From the NCBI RefSeq assembly GCF_032999765.1, contig NZ_CP136051.1, forward strand, positions 1,340,417 to 1,404,416: DNA of 64,000 nucleotides. The letters are read 5' to 3'. The position numbers and the translations under genes are program-made. Within the stretch, counting starts at the first letter, position 1. Each line of letters begins with the position of its first letter. Under the pieces are notes generated by a model. The model was not told the DNA's origin, did not search any database, and was given only the letters and a program-made list of their open reading frames with translations. Shown piece after piece: positions 33,471 through 42,168 of the stretch. This DNA comes from Imperialibacter roseus. Lineage in GTDB: Bacteria > Bacteroidota > Bacteroidia > Cytophagales > Cyclobacteriaceae.

Positions 33471-34617
33471 GCGGCTTATAGAAAAGGATTACCTTACTTC
33501 TTTGGAAGAGTTTCCAGTTACGGTCCTTATCGGCCCCAGGCGGGTGGGGAAAACTACACTCGTCAAAAGTGCCTTCGTTGAAGCTGAAATGATTTATCTG
33601 GATCTTGAGAAGGATTCGGATATCAACAAGCTCCAGGATCCGGAGCTATTCTTTTCTGCTCATATCAATAAGACGATCATCCTCGACGAAATTCAGCACA
33701 AGCCGGAGCTTTTTCCATTGATCAGGGCATTGGTAGACGAAAACCGAAGACCCGGCAGGTTTGTGGTGTTGGGGTCGGCTTCGTCGGCACTCTTGAAGCA
33801 AAGTTCTGAGAGTTTGGCAGGAAGGATCAATTACCTGGAAATGTCGCCGCTGAGCCTCATGGAGGTGAAACATAAGGTTTCGCTTGACAACCTGTGGATG
33901 TATGGAGCCTTTCCAGAGCCTGCTCTGTCGGGCAAAAGGGGTTTCGTTGAGAGGTGGTACCGAAGCTTTATCAACACCTATATTCAGCGGGATTTGCCCC
34001 TTTACGGCTTGCCTGCTGCGCCCCATGTTACCAGGCAATTGCTTCAGATGATTGCCTCCATGCATGGCGGAATTTTGAATTACAGCGATCTGGCCAGGTC
34101 GATAGGGCTTACTGTGCCCACTGTCAAAACGTATATGATGTTTTTGGAAAATGCGTTTTTGATTACCCTGTTGCAACCGTGGTATGCGAATGTGGGCAAA
34201 AGGATCGTAAAATCACCCAAAGTATATATGCGTGACACTGGCGTTTTACATTACCTGTCCAATATTTCAACTTATGATAATCTCATAGGGCATATAGTGG
34301 CAGGGCGCTCCTGGGAGGGTTTTGTTATCCATCAGGTGTTGATGGTGCTTCGTACTGATGATGAGGTGTTCTTCTACAGGACGCAGGATGGGGCAGAAGT
34401 TGACTTGCTGGTACGCAGAAATGGCCGCTGGCTGTTAGCCGCTGAAATCAAGCTGACGAATTCTCCTGTGTTGACCAGAGGCAGCTACCTGGCAAAAGAG
34501 GACTTGCAAGTAGAAATACTTCACGTGATTACACCTGGTGCCGACAATTACAGGATTGCTGAAGGCGTGGAAGTAACTAGTTTAAACGCAATACTGACAT
34601 TTTTGGCGAGCAATTAA
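33463..34617 (+). CDS. AAA_14 / DUF4143 ATPase
   Basis: This is a 384-residue cytoplasmic ATPase of the COG1373 type. Walker A is IGPRRVGKTTL (about residues 22-32), Walker B is TIILDEIQHKPEL, and a sensor-like segment is VVLGSASSALL. The C-terminal DUF4143 region has ASMHGGILNYSDLARSIGL (winged-helix-like) and the nuclease-like YRTQDGAEVDLLV followed by LLAAEIK, matching a restriction-endonuclease fold. The biological role is not established. Its start codon and first codons are inside a perfect inverted repeat. It is a single gene. Confidence 0.9.
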   Translation: MIERLIEKDYLTSLEEFPVTVLIGPRRVGKTTLVKSAFVEAEMIYLDLEKDSDINKLQDPELFFSAHINKTIILDEIQHKPELFPLIRALVDENRRPGRFVVLGSASSALLKQSSESLAGRINYLEMSPLSLMEVKHKVSLDNLWMYGAFPEPALSGKRGFVERWYRSFINTYIQRDLPLYGLPAAPHVTRQLLQMIASMHGGILNYSDLARSIGLTVPTVKTYMMFLENAFLITLLQPWYANVGKRIVKSPKVYMRDTGVLHYLSNISTYDNLIGHIVAGRSWEGFVIHQVLMVLRTDDEVFFYRTQDGAEVDLLVRRNGRWLLAAEIKLTNSPVLTRGSYLAKEDLQVEILHVITPGADNYRIAEGVEVTSLNAILTFLASN

Positions 34618-34739
34618 GCGTCTTTTGAAGAAAGCCCAAAGATGCAATAGAGTCATTCAGAGACAAAAGTAGCCTCACACATTAATTCTCATTGCATTTC
34701 CCGACTGCTTGTGCTATCCTGAGCTAACAACACACTATC

Positions 34740-37052
34740 ATGGTACTAAGAATATTTACCTGCCTCATAGCTGTTTTCTTAATTGGAGGCCGCTTCAGTC
34801 CACTTTTGGCCCAAAAAAAGAGCAAACAAAAGAAGGAGGACAACTCGCCAGAGAGAATAATCCTTGCGGATAAAGGACAAACCCTCTACCGGATTGTCGT
34901 TCCGTCGGCAGCCACGGCCGATGAGCAAAAAGCTGCCAACGTATTGCAGGACTACCTGCTTCAAATTTCGGGAGCTGCGCTGCCGATTATCGAAGCTGAC
35001 AGGAGCCGTAGCCGCTACGAAATAGTGCTTGGGCAAAACGAAAGGCTGGGCGAGTTGGGACTCCCCATCAACCTCAATGAGCTGAAAGAAGACGGCTTCC
35101 TGATCAAGACTGATAGTTTGCGGTTGATTATCGCAGGGGGTAATGAAAAAGGGACACTTTATGGTGTTTATAGCTTTCTGGAGAAGTATCTGGGATGCCG
35201 GATGTATTCACCGAAGGTAAAGGTGGTACCCAGGCAGGCAACAATTATGTTGGACAAAATTGACGACCTGCAGGTGCCGGTGATTGGTTTCAGAGATACT
35301 CACTACAGAGTTACCTGGGACGAGGAATACACCGACTGGCACAAGCTTGATCACGATGCAAAGGGTGGCAGGCCTGACTGGGGCATGTGGGTGCATACCT
35401 TCAATGAGCTGGTGCCGCCAGATGTATACTACGATGAACATCCTGAGTACTTCGCCATGGTGAATGGCAAGCGGCTGCCTACGCAGCTATGCCTTACGAA
35501 CCACGACGTACTGGACATTACTATCCAGAACCTTCGTCGGAAAATAGCAGAAAACCCGGAAGCCAAATATTGGTCGGTCAGCCAAAATGATAACCGGAAT
35601 TTCTGCACCTGCGACAATTGCAAGGCCATTGATGACCGGGAGGACTCACCTTCAGGTTCTATCATCCAGTTTGTGAACCAGGTGGCCGACCAGTTTCCGG
35701 ATAAGATGATTTCTACCCTGGCCTACGAGTATGGCCGGGCCGCTCCCAAAACTTTGATTCCGAGAGACAACGTCAATATTATGCTTTGCAGCATTGAGGC
35801 TTACAGAGACAAGCCGATTGAAGCAGACACTACCAGTGCCGATTTTGTGAAGGACGTGCAGGACTGGGGCAAGATCGCCAAAGACATCATTGTGTGGGAT
35901 TATGTCATCCAGTTCAATCACCTGATCAGCCCTTTCCCAAATCTTCACACCCTCAAGCCGAATATTCAGTTTTTTGCCAAAAACGGAGTAAATGCACTCT
36001 TCGAGCAGGGCAATCGGGAAGTGGGCGGCGAATTTGCAGCCTTGAGGGCCTACCTGCTATCGAAGCTGATGTGGAACCCCGAAGAAGATGTGGCGCGGCT
36101 GATGAGTGATTTTCTTAACGGCTACTATGGAGCAGCGGCGAAGCCCATACAGCAATACATCGATGAAATGACGCAAGCACAGGCTGCTTCCAGCCAGCCG
36201 CTGAGGATTTTTGGTTCGCCCAACGAAGCGTCAACAAGTTACCTGTCACCCGAACTGATGAAGCGGTACGAGGAATTGTTTAATGCTGCTGAGCTGGCCG
36301 TTGCCGATTCAGTCCAACTACTGGAGCGGGTGAGAATAGCCAGGCTTCCGCTTGAATACGCCTGGATGGAGCAAGCGAAAAAGAAATATGCAGGAGAAGG
36401 AGGGGTGTTTCAGAAATTTGGAGATCGTTGGGAGGCAAGTACTACGTTTCGCTCAAAAGTTGACGATTTTACTGACTTGTGTATTCGGGAAGGAGTGACA
36501 CAGGTAAAAGAATGGAGTACCTCGCCCGACGAATACAGAACAGCCAACTATCGCCTGCTGGCGCAGGGCATGAATGAGCACCTGGCTTATGGTAAAAAGG
36601 TCACTTTCATCAGCCCGGGCAATAATGCGGTAACGGCTGAGCATGCCAAAATGCTGACCGACGGCGTCCGTGGCAGCCAGGACTATACCTACAACTGGTT
36701 CAGTTTTTCAGGACAAGATTTGGAAGTGGTAATCGACCTGGAGGAGCTCCAACCCGTGCGCCGGATTGAGTCGGCCTATTTTCAATATGGCTTCTGGTTG
36801 AGGCTTTTTCCGAGAAAGGTAGAGTATTCACTTTCTGCTGATGGAGAGAACTACACTGTTGTGAGTGCTGTGAATAATACCCTGCCCATTGATCAATACG
36901 GAGGGCAGCAGCGGGACTTCATTGGTGAGTTTACCCCACAAAACGCCAGGTATGTCAAAGTGAAGGCTTATTCAATAGGCAACACACCAGGATGGCACCC
37001 AGGAGCAGGAAGGCCAGCCAATATGCTGATTGATGAGATAGTGGTGGAATAG
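34740..37052 (+). CDS. DUF4838 glycoside-hydrolase-like secreted protein
   Basis: This 770-residue protein has a signal peptide (residues 1-24, ending LLAQ). It shows an alpha-glucuronidase N-terminal-like domain (KAANVLQDYLLQISGAALPI; GGNEKGTLYGVYSFLEKYLG), the DUF4838 TIM-barrel-like domain (YWSVSQNDNRNFCTCDNCKA; NALFEQGNREVGGEFAALRA) and a C-terminal discoidin-like carbohydrate-binding module (about 620-770). Members are found in polysaccharide-degradation loci and are probably glucuronidase-like. Catalytic residues are not assigned. It is a lone gene with no SusCD pair. Confidence 0.88.
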   Translation: MVLRIFTCLIAVFLIGGRFSPLLAQKKSKQKKEDNSPERIILADKGQTLYRIVVPSAATADEQKAANVLQDYLLQISGAALPIIEADRSRSRYEIVLGQNERLGELGLPINLNELKEDGFLIKTDSLRLIIAGGNEKGTLYGVYSFLEKYLGCRMYSPKVKVVPRQATIMLDKIDDLQVPVIGFRDTHYRVTWDEEYTDWHKLDHDAKGGRPDWGMWVHTFNELVPPDVYYDEHPEYFAMVNGKRLPTQLCLTNHDVLDITIQNLRRKIAENPEAKYWSVSQNDNRNFCTCDNCKAIDDREDSPSGSIIQFVNQVADQFPDKMISTLAYEYGRAAPKTLIPRDNVNIMLCSIEAYRDKPIEADTTSADFVKDVQDWGKIAKDIIVWDYVIQFNHLISPFPNLHTLKPNIQFFAKNGVNALFEQGNREVGGEFAALRAYLLSKLMWNPEEDVARLMSDFLNGYYGAAAKPIQQYIDEMTQAQAASSQPLRIFGSPNEASTSYLSPELMKRYEELFNAAELAVADSVQLLERVRIARLPLEYAWMEQAKKKYAGEGGVFQKFGDRWEASTTFRSKVDDFTDLCIREGVTQVKEWSTSPDEYRTANYRLLAQGMNEHLAYGKKVTFISPGNNAVTAEHAKMLTDGVRGSQDYTYNWFSFSGQDLEVVIDLEELQPVRRIESAYFQYGFWLRLFPRKVEYSLSADGENYTVVSAVNNTLPIDQYGGQQRDFIGEFTPQNARYVKVKAYSIGNTPGWHPGAGRPANMLIDEIVVE

Positions 37053-37091
37053 CATCGACGAACCTGCACGCCAGAAATCTTTGATTGACCT

Positions 37092-37116
37092 GATCCATTA
37101 CTTCTGTTAATGGATC
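37092..37116. terminator. Hairpin between convergent DUF4838 and VCBS-repeat genes
   Basis: GATCCATTA pairs perfectly with TAATGGATC around a 7-base loop, between gene ends at 37052 and 37123. Confidence 0.6.
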
Positions 37117-37122
37117 GAAATG

Positions 37123-38244
37123 CTATTTATTCCAGTAAATTTTCAGGTTGTTGCTGGCCCTTCCGGCGGCTACAATGTCCAGTTTGCCGTCGCCGTTCAA
37201 ATCCATTACCTGCAAATCTTCACAAGCCATGCCATTGTCGTCAACCCATTGCGACTCCCATTTCCCTCCATTTACTTGCTGATAGAGCTTGATACCTACC
37301 TTCCCCTCGGCATTGGGCACTCGCCATCCGGCGACGATTTGCTCATTGCCGGTGCCAAGAAAATCGGCCACCGCCAGGGCGTGGCCTTCTTTCAATTGGT
37401 CGTCCAGCACTACCCTTGTCCTTTCATTTCCCAGGTAAGCCACCACCGCATTTCCATGCATTGGCTCAATTGTGGCGAGGAGGCTATTGCCGACCCGTAT
37501 TTCTCCGGCTCCGTACTCCATTCCTGTTATCTTTTTGGCTGCCCCGGAGGAGCTCTTACCTGCGAAATTCTGAATGACCCTCACACCCTCCTTGCCACCA
37601 AAATACAAGCTACCACTCTTTGGCCCTGAAGCTGCCACATCCAGGTTGTGGGTCATGTGCATGTTGTTATCTAAAACCACGCTATTCCAGTCACCTTCAA
37701 CGTTCTTTGGGTATTCGTAGGCGATGATTTTCACCCCGTCTCCTTCGCCTCCTTTGTTGTTTCTGCCGTGCAGGGGCACCACTATGAGGTGAAATTTACC
37801 GTTTGATGCCTTTGCCCAGCGCATCCGGTGAATGGTAGGCTCGTGTGGAAGCTTTACGGCCTTCCACAGCTGAGTTCGATCTTCGGGCGCTATCAGGTAG
37901 TGAACGGAGCCCGATTGTGCTGCGTTGCTGGTTTCGCCAGGATTCCACTGAGCACCTACAGCTACTTCTACTTTGCCATCTCCGGTGATGTCCATTGCCG
38001 CAATGCACACGTTGTCCCGCTCGGTCAGGTTGTCGATCATAACAAACTTCTTCCAGTCGCCATTTCGGTACCAGACGAACTGCTTTTTGTCGGCCAGGAG
38101 AATGTCGGGCTTGCCGTCGCCATCAACGTCGCCCAGTGCGATGCCGTAGCCAATCGCTACCTGATCGTCAATTAACTGTGCTTCGAATGGGAGCTTGGGA
38201 GGTGTGGTAAACATCAGGATGATGAGACTGAGGAAGTAAATCAT
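37123..38244 (-). CDS. FG-GAP/VCBS repeat beta-propeller protein
   Basis: This 373-residue protein has a short hydrophobic N-terminus (MIYFLSLIILMFT), possibly a signal peptide or anchor. Calcium-binding VCBS/FG-GAP repeats are clear: LGDVDGDGKPDILLAD near residue 37, MDITGDGKVEVAVG, VADFLGTGNEQIVAG and VMDLNGDGKLDIVAAG near the end. It is predicted to be a surface or periplasmic beta-propeller with calcium loops. No catalytic site is evident. It follows the DUF4097 gene on the same strand, separated by a terminator. Confidence 0.85.
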   Translation of the reverse strand: MIYFLSLIILMFTTPPKLPFEAQLIDDQVAIGYGIALGDVDGDGKPDILLADKKQFVWYRNGDWKKFVMIDNLTERDNVCIAAMDITGDGKVEVAVGAQWNPGETSNAAQSGSVHYLIAPEDRTQLWKAVKLPHEPTIHRMRWAKASNGKFHLIVVPLHGRNNKGGEGDGVKIIAYEYPKNVEGDWNSVVLDNNMHMTHNLDVAASGPKSGSLYFGGKEGVRVIQNFAGKSSSGAAKKITGMEYGAGEIRVGNSLLATIEPMHGNAVVAYLGNERTRVVLDDQLKEGHALAVADFLGTGNEQIVAGWRVPNAEGKVGIKLYQQVNGGKWESQWVDDNGMACEDLQVMDLNGDGKLDIVAAGRASNNLKIYWNK

Positions 38245-38272
38245 GGCGTATCTTCTTTACATGGAAAAAGCA

Positions 38273-38300
38273 ACAACCCGGCTGCTGAGCTCCGGGTTGT
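38273..38300 (-). terminator. Terminator after the DUF4097 gene
   Basis: ACAACCCGG pairs perfectly with CCGGGTTGT around a 10-base loop. On the minus strand it follows the stop at 38358 and is trailed by TTGCTTTTTCC. Confidence 0.75.
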
Positions 38301-38357
38301 GGGCTATTTGCAAATGAAAATACGAATTTCTTATCGAAATACGGAGCAAACCGGCAA

Positions 38358-39386
38358 CTACCTGTACACCAGTCTGATCCTCCCATCTGACGTGGTTAGG
38401 TTCACATCTACACCGCCACCGTTGGTCTTGCCATCGATGACCTCTTTTGTTGACCGTCCTGAGAAGTTGACCAGCGGCACGTCGACGGATTCTCCTTTCA
38501 CATAGAGGTTCATACCCAGATTGTCGGGCACAGAAATCTCTATGTTGCCGTCGGAGGTTTTAGCCCTTAAAGAGCCCCTTAGCTCAATGATATTGCCTTT
38601 GATGCTGCCGTCCGATGCAATGGCTTCCATTCCCCCGGCCAGGTCTTCGAAATAGATGTCGCCGTCCGACGTTTGGGCGGTGTGTGTTTTTCCTTTGGCG
38701 TTGTAAATTTCTATGTCGCCGTCGCTTGTGTGAGCCCTGGCGGTTCCATTGATATTTGTCAGCCTTATGTTACCATCACTTGTCGTAGACTCTACATCTC
38801 CTATTACATTGTTGAAGTCGATGTTGCCATCGCTGGTGCGGCTGTAAACACTTCCTTTGATTTTCTCACCTCTGATATTGCCATCCGACGTCACGCCGGA
38901 TACGTCTCCGGTAATTTCTGCAAGCACGATGTTGCCATCACTGGTCTTTAGCTTCTGGCTGGCAGTCATGCCTTTTATCGTTACATTACCATCTGACGAC
39001 CTCAGGTCACCGGTGGTTTCTTTGGGAGCATACACTTTAAAGTCCACATTGATGCGGTCTCTCCAGTCAATATTCCAGGAATTATTGGGGTATTTCACCG
39101 TAATGTCAACACTGCTGCCGGTTTTGATGATGGTGAGTGTCAACTCTTCTTCCAGCTGAGTTCTTGAGATATCAAGCATGCGGCCGTTTTGTTTGACCAC
39201 AAAAAACACCTCGATCTCGCTGCCATTGCCGGGCAGCACATCAATGTTGCCGTCGGAAGATGATATGCTGAGTTGCGCAGGTGTTGAAACTTTGTAGGTT
39301 TCTTTGAAAGAGTAGTCAAAGTCCTGGGAGATAGCGGAAGAGACCGTTACCAGTGCGAAGAAAAGTAGTAGAGCAATTGATTTCAT
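38358..39386 (-). CDS. DUF4097 beta-strand repeat protein (TSDGNI repeats)
   Basis: This 342-residue protein has signal peptide MKSIALLLFFALVTVSSAIS. The body is a right-handed beta-helix-like DUF4097 domain in which the motif (T)SDGN/DI recurs about every 18-20 residues, at least ten times, from SSDGNIDVL near residue 43 to TSDGRIRLVYR at the C-terminus. It is secreted or surface-exposed and of unknown function. DUF4097 genes often sit beside PadR/ABC-permease operons, as here, where the permease run begins just upstream. Confidence 0.88.
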   Translation of the reverse strand: MKSIALLLFFALVTVSSAISQDFDYSFKETYKVSTPAQLSISSSDGNIDVLPGNGSEIEVFFVVKQNGRMLDISRTQLEEELTLTIIKTGSSVDITVKYPNNSWNIDWRDRINVDFKVYAPKETTGDLRSSDGNVTIKGMTASQKLKTSDGNIVLAEITGDVSGVTSDGNIRGEKIKGSVYSRTSDGNIDFNNVIGDVESTTSDGNIRLTNINGTARAHTSDGDIEIYNAKGKTHTAQTSDGDIYFEDLAGGMEAIASDGSIKGNIIELRGSLRAKTSDGNIEISVPDNLGMNLYVKGESVDVPLVNFSGRSTKEVIDGKTNGGGVDVNLTTSDGRIRLVYR

Positions 39387-39518
39387 TTTATTTGAGTTTT
39401 GTTAGAAAAGCATGGTAATGAACCACACTGGTTAAGACGCTTGTCGTTGCCAGTGTGGTTACACTATTTAAAGATGCTTTTCGGGCTCAAAGGTTGCGTT
39501 GCCTTCTTTTTTTATTTT

Positions 39519-42128
39519 TTACTCATACCGCAGGCAGTCAGCCGGGTTGACCCTGGCCGCTCTTAAAGTTTGTACCCCGACTGTCACCCAGGCGATAATC
39601 ATTGCAGCTATGCCTGCTCCGGCAAAATACCATATCGTTAATTCAATCGAATAGGCGAAGTCCTGTAGCCAGTTGCTGGTCAGGTAATAGCTGATGGGCA
39701 AAGCTATCAGGATGGCAGCTCCCACCATTTTGGTGAAGTCGGACGTGAGCAGCCACACAATGCTCCAGACTGAAGAGCCAAGGATTTTTCGGATGCCGAT
39801 CTCCTTGAGACGACGCTCTGCGGTGAAGGATGCCAGACCAAACAAGCCAAGGCAGGAGATAAGGATCGCAAACCCTGCAAAATACTTCGACAGGCTGCTG
39901 ACCCTCTGCTCGGCCACGTACTGTGCCTGGTAGTCCTGATCGAGAAAACTGTATTCGAACGAATAGCCAGGGTTGAACTCCCCATAGAAAGCTTCGAGCC
40001 TTTCCAGCGTTTCTTTCTCTTTGCCCGCTTCCAGCTTCACCATCACCTTCAGGGTCTTGCCCGGCTCGAGCCTGATAACCAGTGGATTTACCTTTTGATG
40101 TAGAGACTCAAAGTGAAAGTCTTTTACTATACCAATGATTCTCTTGTCACCACCCCAAAAATTCACTGTTTTGCCTAGGGGGGCTTCCATGCCCATCACT
40201 TTGATGGCCGATTCGTTGAAAATTACACCTTCTTCATCTGCACCAAACTCTCTGGAAAACGACCGTCCTTCCAGCATCTGTATGCCGAGGGTTTCTATTT
40301 CTTCATAGTTGACGGTCACCACCTCAAAGCGGATATTATCTTCCGGGTTTTTTCCTTCCCATACAACGCCCTGGGTTGAATTTTGGGAACCAACAACGAT
40401 AGATTGAATTGTGGAGGCATTCACCACACCCGGGATATTCCTGATTTCAGCCAGAAAAGCGTCCTGGTTCTCCACCACTTTACCTTCTTTGTCAAAATGG
40501 ATGACGTTTTCTTTGCTGTATCCCAGATTTTTCGATTGCACATAGTTCACCTGCTGGTAAACGACCACCACCGATACGATCAGAATCACAGACATGGCAA
40601 ACTGGAAAACGACCAGCCCTTTTCTTGCCCACAGCTGCCCCACCGATGTGCTGATCCTGCCGCCTTTCAGTACGAAAGCTGCATTGAATTTTGAAAGATA
40701 GAGGGCTGGGTAGCTGCCGGACAATAGCCCCGTAGCGAATGTGATCACCAGAATCATTGCAACCAGGCTCAAATCGAAGTTGAGCGATAGCTGCTTGCCG
40801 GTGATGTCATTGAACTGAGGAAGAACGAGTAGCACAAGCAATAGGGCTACCACGAGCGAGAAGAGAGTGAGCAAAATGGACTCGTTCAGATATTGAAAAA
40901 TCAGAGACTTTCGATCGGCGCCGATGGCTTTTTTTACGCCTACTTCTTTCACTCGCCGGGAGGCCTTAGCGGTGGACAGGTTCATGAAGTTGATGCAGGC
41001 TATCAGGAGGATGAAAATAGCGATAATGGAAAAAAGCCTGACATATTCAATTCTTCCTCCGGCTTGAACGCCGTTTTCGTAGGAGCCATGCAGGTACCTG
41101 TCGGAGTATTTGGCCGCAAAAAGTGTAACGGTGGAGGTTTCACGCTTCGATTTGATGTAGCCTGCAATTTTTTTATTGAACTCGTCGATATTTGTTCCTT
41201 CCTTAAGTACCAGATAAGTGTTGGGGCCATGGTTTCCCCAGTTGACTTGTCTGCCGGCTAAATCACTCATGTTTTGCCACATTTTCCAGTTGAGGACCAT
41301 ATCAAAATGCTCAGTGGAGTTGGTAGGTAGATTTTCGAAAACCGCCGTTACGGCCACTGGATATTTGAAGTTGATAATTTGAACTTCCATTGTTTTGCCA
41401 ACAACATTTTCAGCCGTTTTGAAAATTTTCTCCGCAAGATCTTTTGAGATGGCTATGGAGCCGATGCCATCTAATGCTTGTTCGGCATTTCCTTCAATCA
41501 GCGGGAATGAAAACATCTTGAAGTAATCCTTTTCTGCAAACTGACCTGTGGCTTTGAAAAAGTTGCTGCCTTGCACCAACGTGAAGTTACCAAACCACTC
41601 GGATGGCGTTACGCCGGTGGCCATTTCAATCTCAGGAAATTCTTTGAGCATGTTCTCAGCGAGGAAGTCAGGCGTGCTGGGCCCGGTAGTCAACTCATTC
41701 GTCATTTGATGGTTCATCATGACCTGATAGAGCCTGCCGTCGTTTTTGTGGAATTTATCTACATGAAGCTCGTCGTTCACCCAAAGGTAAATGAGCAGCG
41801 CACAGGCCAGGCCGGTTGACAGACCAACCAGGTTGATAAAGAAGGAGCTTTTGTACTTCTTAAAGTTCCGGAAGGAAAGTAATAAGTTGTGCTTGAACAT
41901 GGTTGTAATATTTGAGTTTGTTGACTGTGTCTTTCTTATTGCAAAAGGTCTTAGATAGTGAAGTGTTTGGTACCAGTAATTGCGTCGGGCTTTTGATAGT
42001 GACTTCCTTTCGGCCGTCAGATAGAATTTCTCCTCCAGATCGCCCAGCACTTCCTCGGCGAGGTCGTCTCTGAGAAGCTTTAAAAGCAACTTCCCGGCAA
42101 GACGTGGAGGAGTGTTTGTTTTGTTCAT
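39519..42128 (-). CDS. ABC transporter permease (MacB/FtsX) with N-terminal prefix domain, copy 1
   Basis: This 869-residue inner-membrane protein has residues 1-75 as the Cytophagales permease prefix (PPRLAGKLLLKLLRDDLAEE; VLGDLEEKFY). After a Met at the fusion junction (TTMFKHNLLLSFRNFKKYKS) come a first membrane span, a MacB_PCD periplasmic domain, an FtsX three-helix block (about 375-480), a second periplasmic domain and a second FtsX block (about 750-869). No ATPase gene is nearby. These likely move lipids, peptides or antibiotics, or act as mechanotransmitters, with an ATPase encoded elsewhere. It is the last gene of the PadR-led run. Confidence 0.92.
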   Translation of the reverse strand: MNKTNTPPRLAGKLLLKLLRDDLAEEVLGDLEEKFYLTAERKSLSKARRNYWYQTLHYLRPFAIRKTQSTNSNITTMFKHNLLLSFRNFKKYKSSFFINLVGLSTGLACALLIYLWVNDELHVDKFHKNDGRLYQVMMNHQMTNELTTGPSTPDFLAENMLKEFPEIEMATGVTPSEWFGNFTLVQGSNFFKATGQFAEKDYFKMFSFPLIEGNAEQALDGIGSIAISKDLAEKIFKTAENVVGKTMEVQIINFKYPVAVTAVFENLPTNSTEHFDMVLNWKMWQNMSDLAGRQVNWGNHGPNTYLVLKEGTNIDEFNKKIAGYIKSKRETSTVTLFAAKYSDRYLHGSYENGVQAGGRIEYVRLFSIIAIFILLIACINFMNLSTAKASRRVKEVGVKKAIGADRKSLIFQYLNESILLTLFSLVVALLLVLLVLPQFNDITGKQLSLNFDLSLVAMILVITFATGLLSGSYPALYLSKFNAAFVLKGGRISTSVGQLWARKGLVVFQFAMSVILIVSVVVVYQQVNYVQSKNLGYSKENVIHFDKEGKVVENQDAFLAEIRNIPGVVNASTIQSIVVGSQNSTQGVVWEGKNPEDNIRFEVVTVNYEEIETLGIQMLEGRSFSREFGADEEGVIFNESAIKVMGMEAPLGKTVNFWGGDKRIIGIVKDFHFESLHQKVNPLVIRLEPGKTLKVMVKLEAGKEKETLERLEAFYGEFNPGYSFEYSFLDQDYQAQYVAEQRVSSLSKYFAGFAILISCLGLFGLASFTAERRLKEIGIRKILGSSVWSIVWLLTSDFTKMVGAAILIALPISYYLTSNWLQDFAYSIELTIWYFAGAGIAAMIIAWVTVGVQTLRAARVNPADCLRYE

Positions 42129-42168
42129 GCTATTTGGACGCTTTTATTATGTATGGCTTAATATTCAT

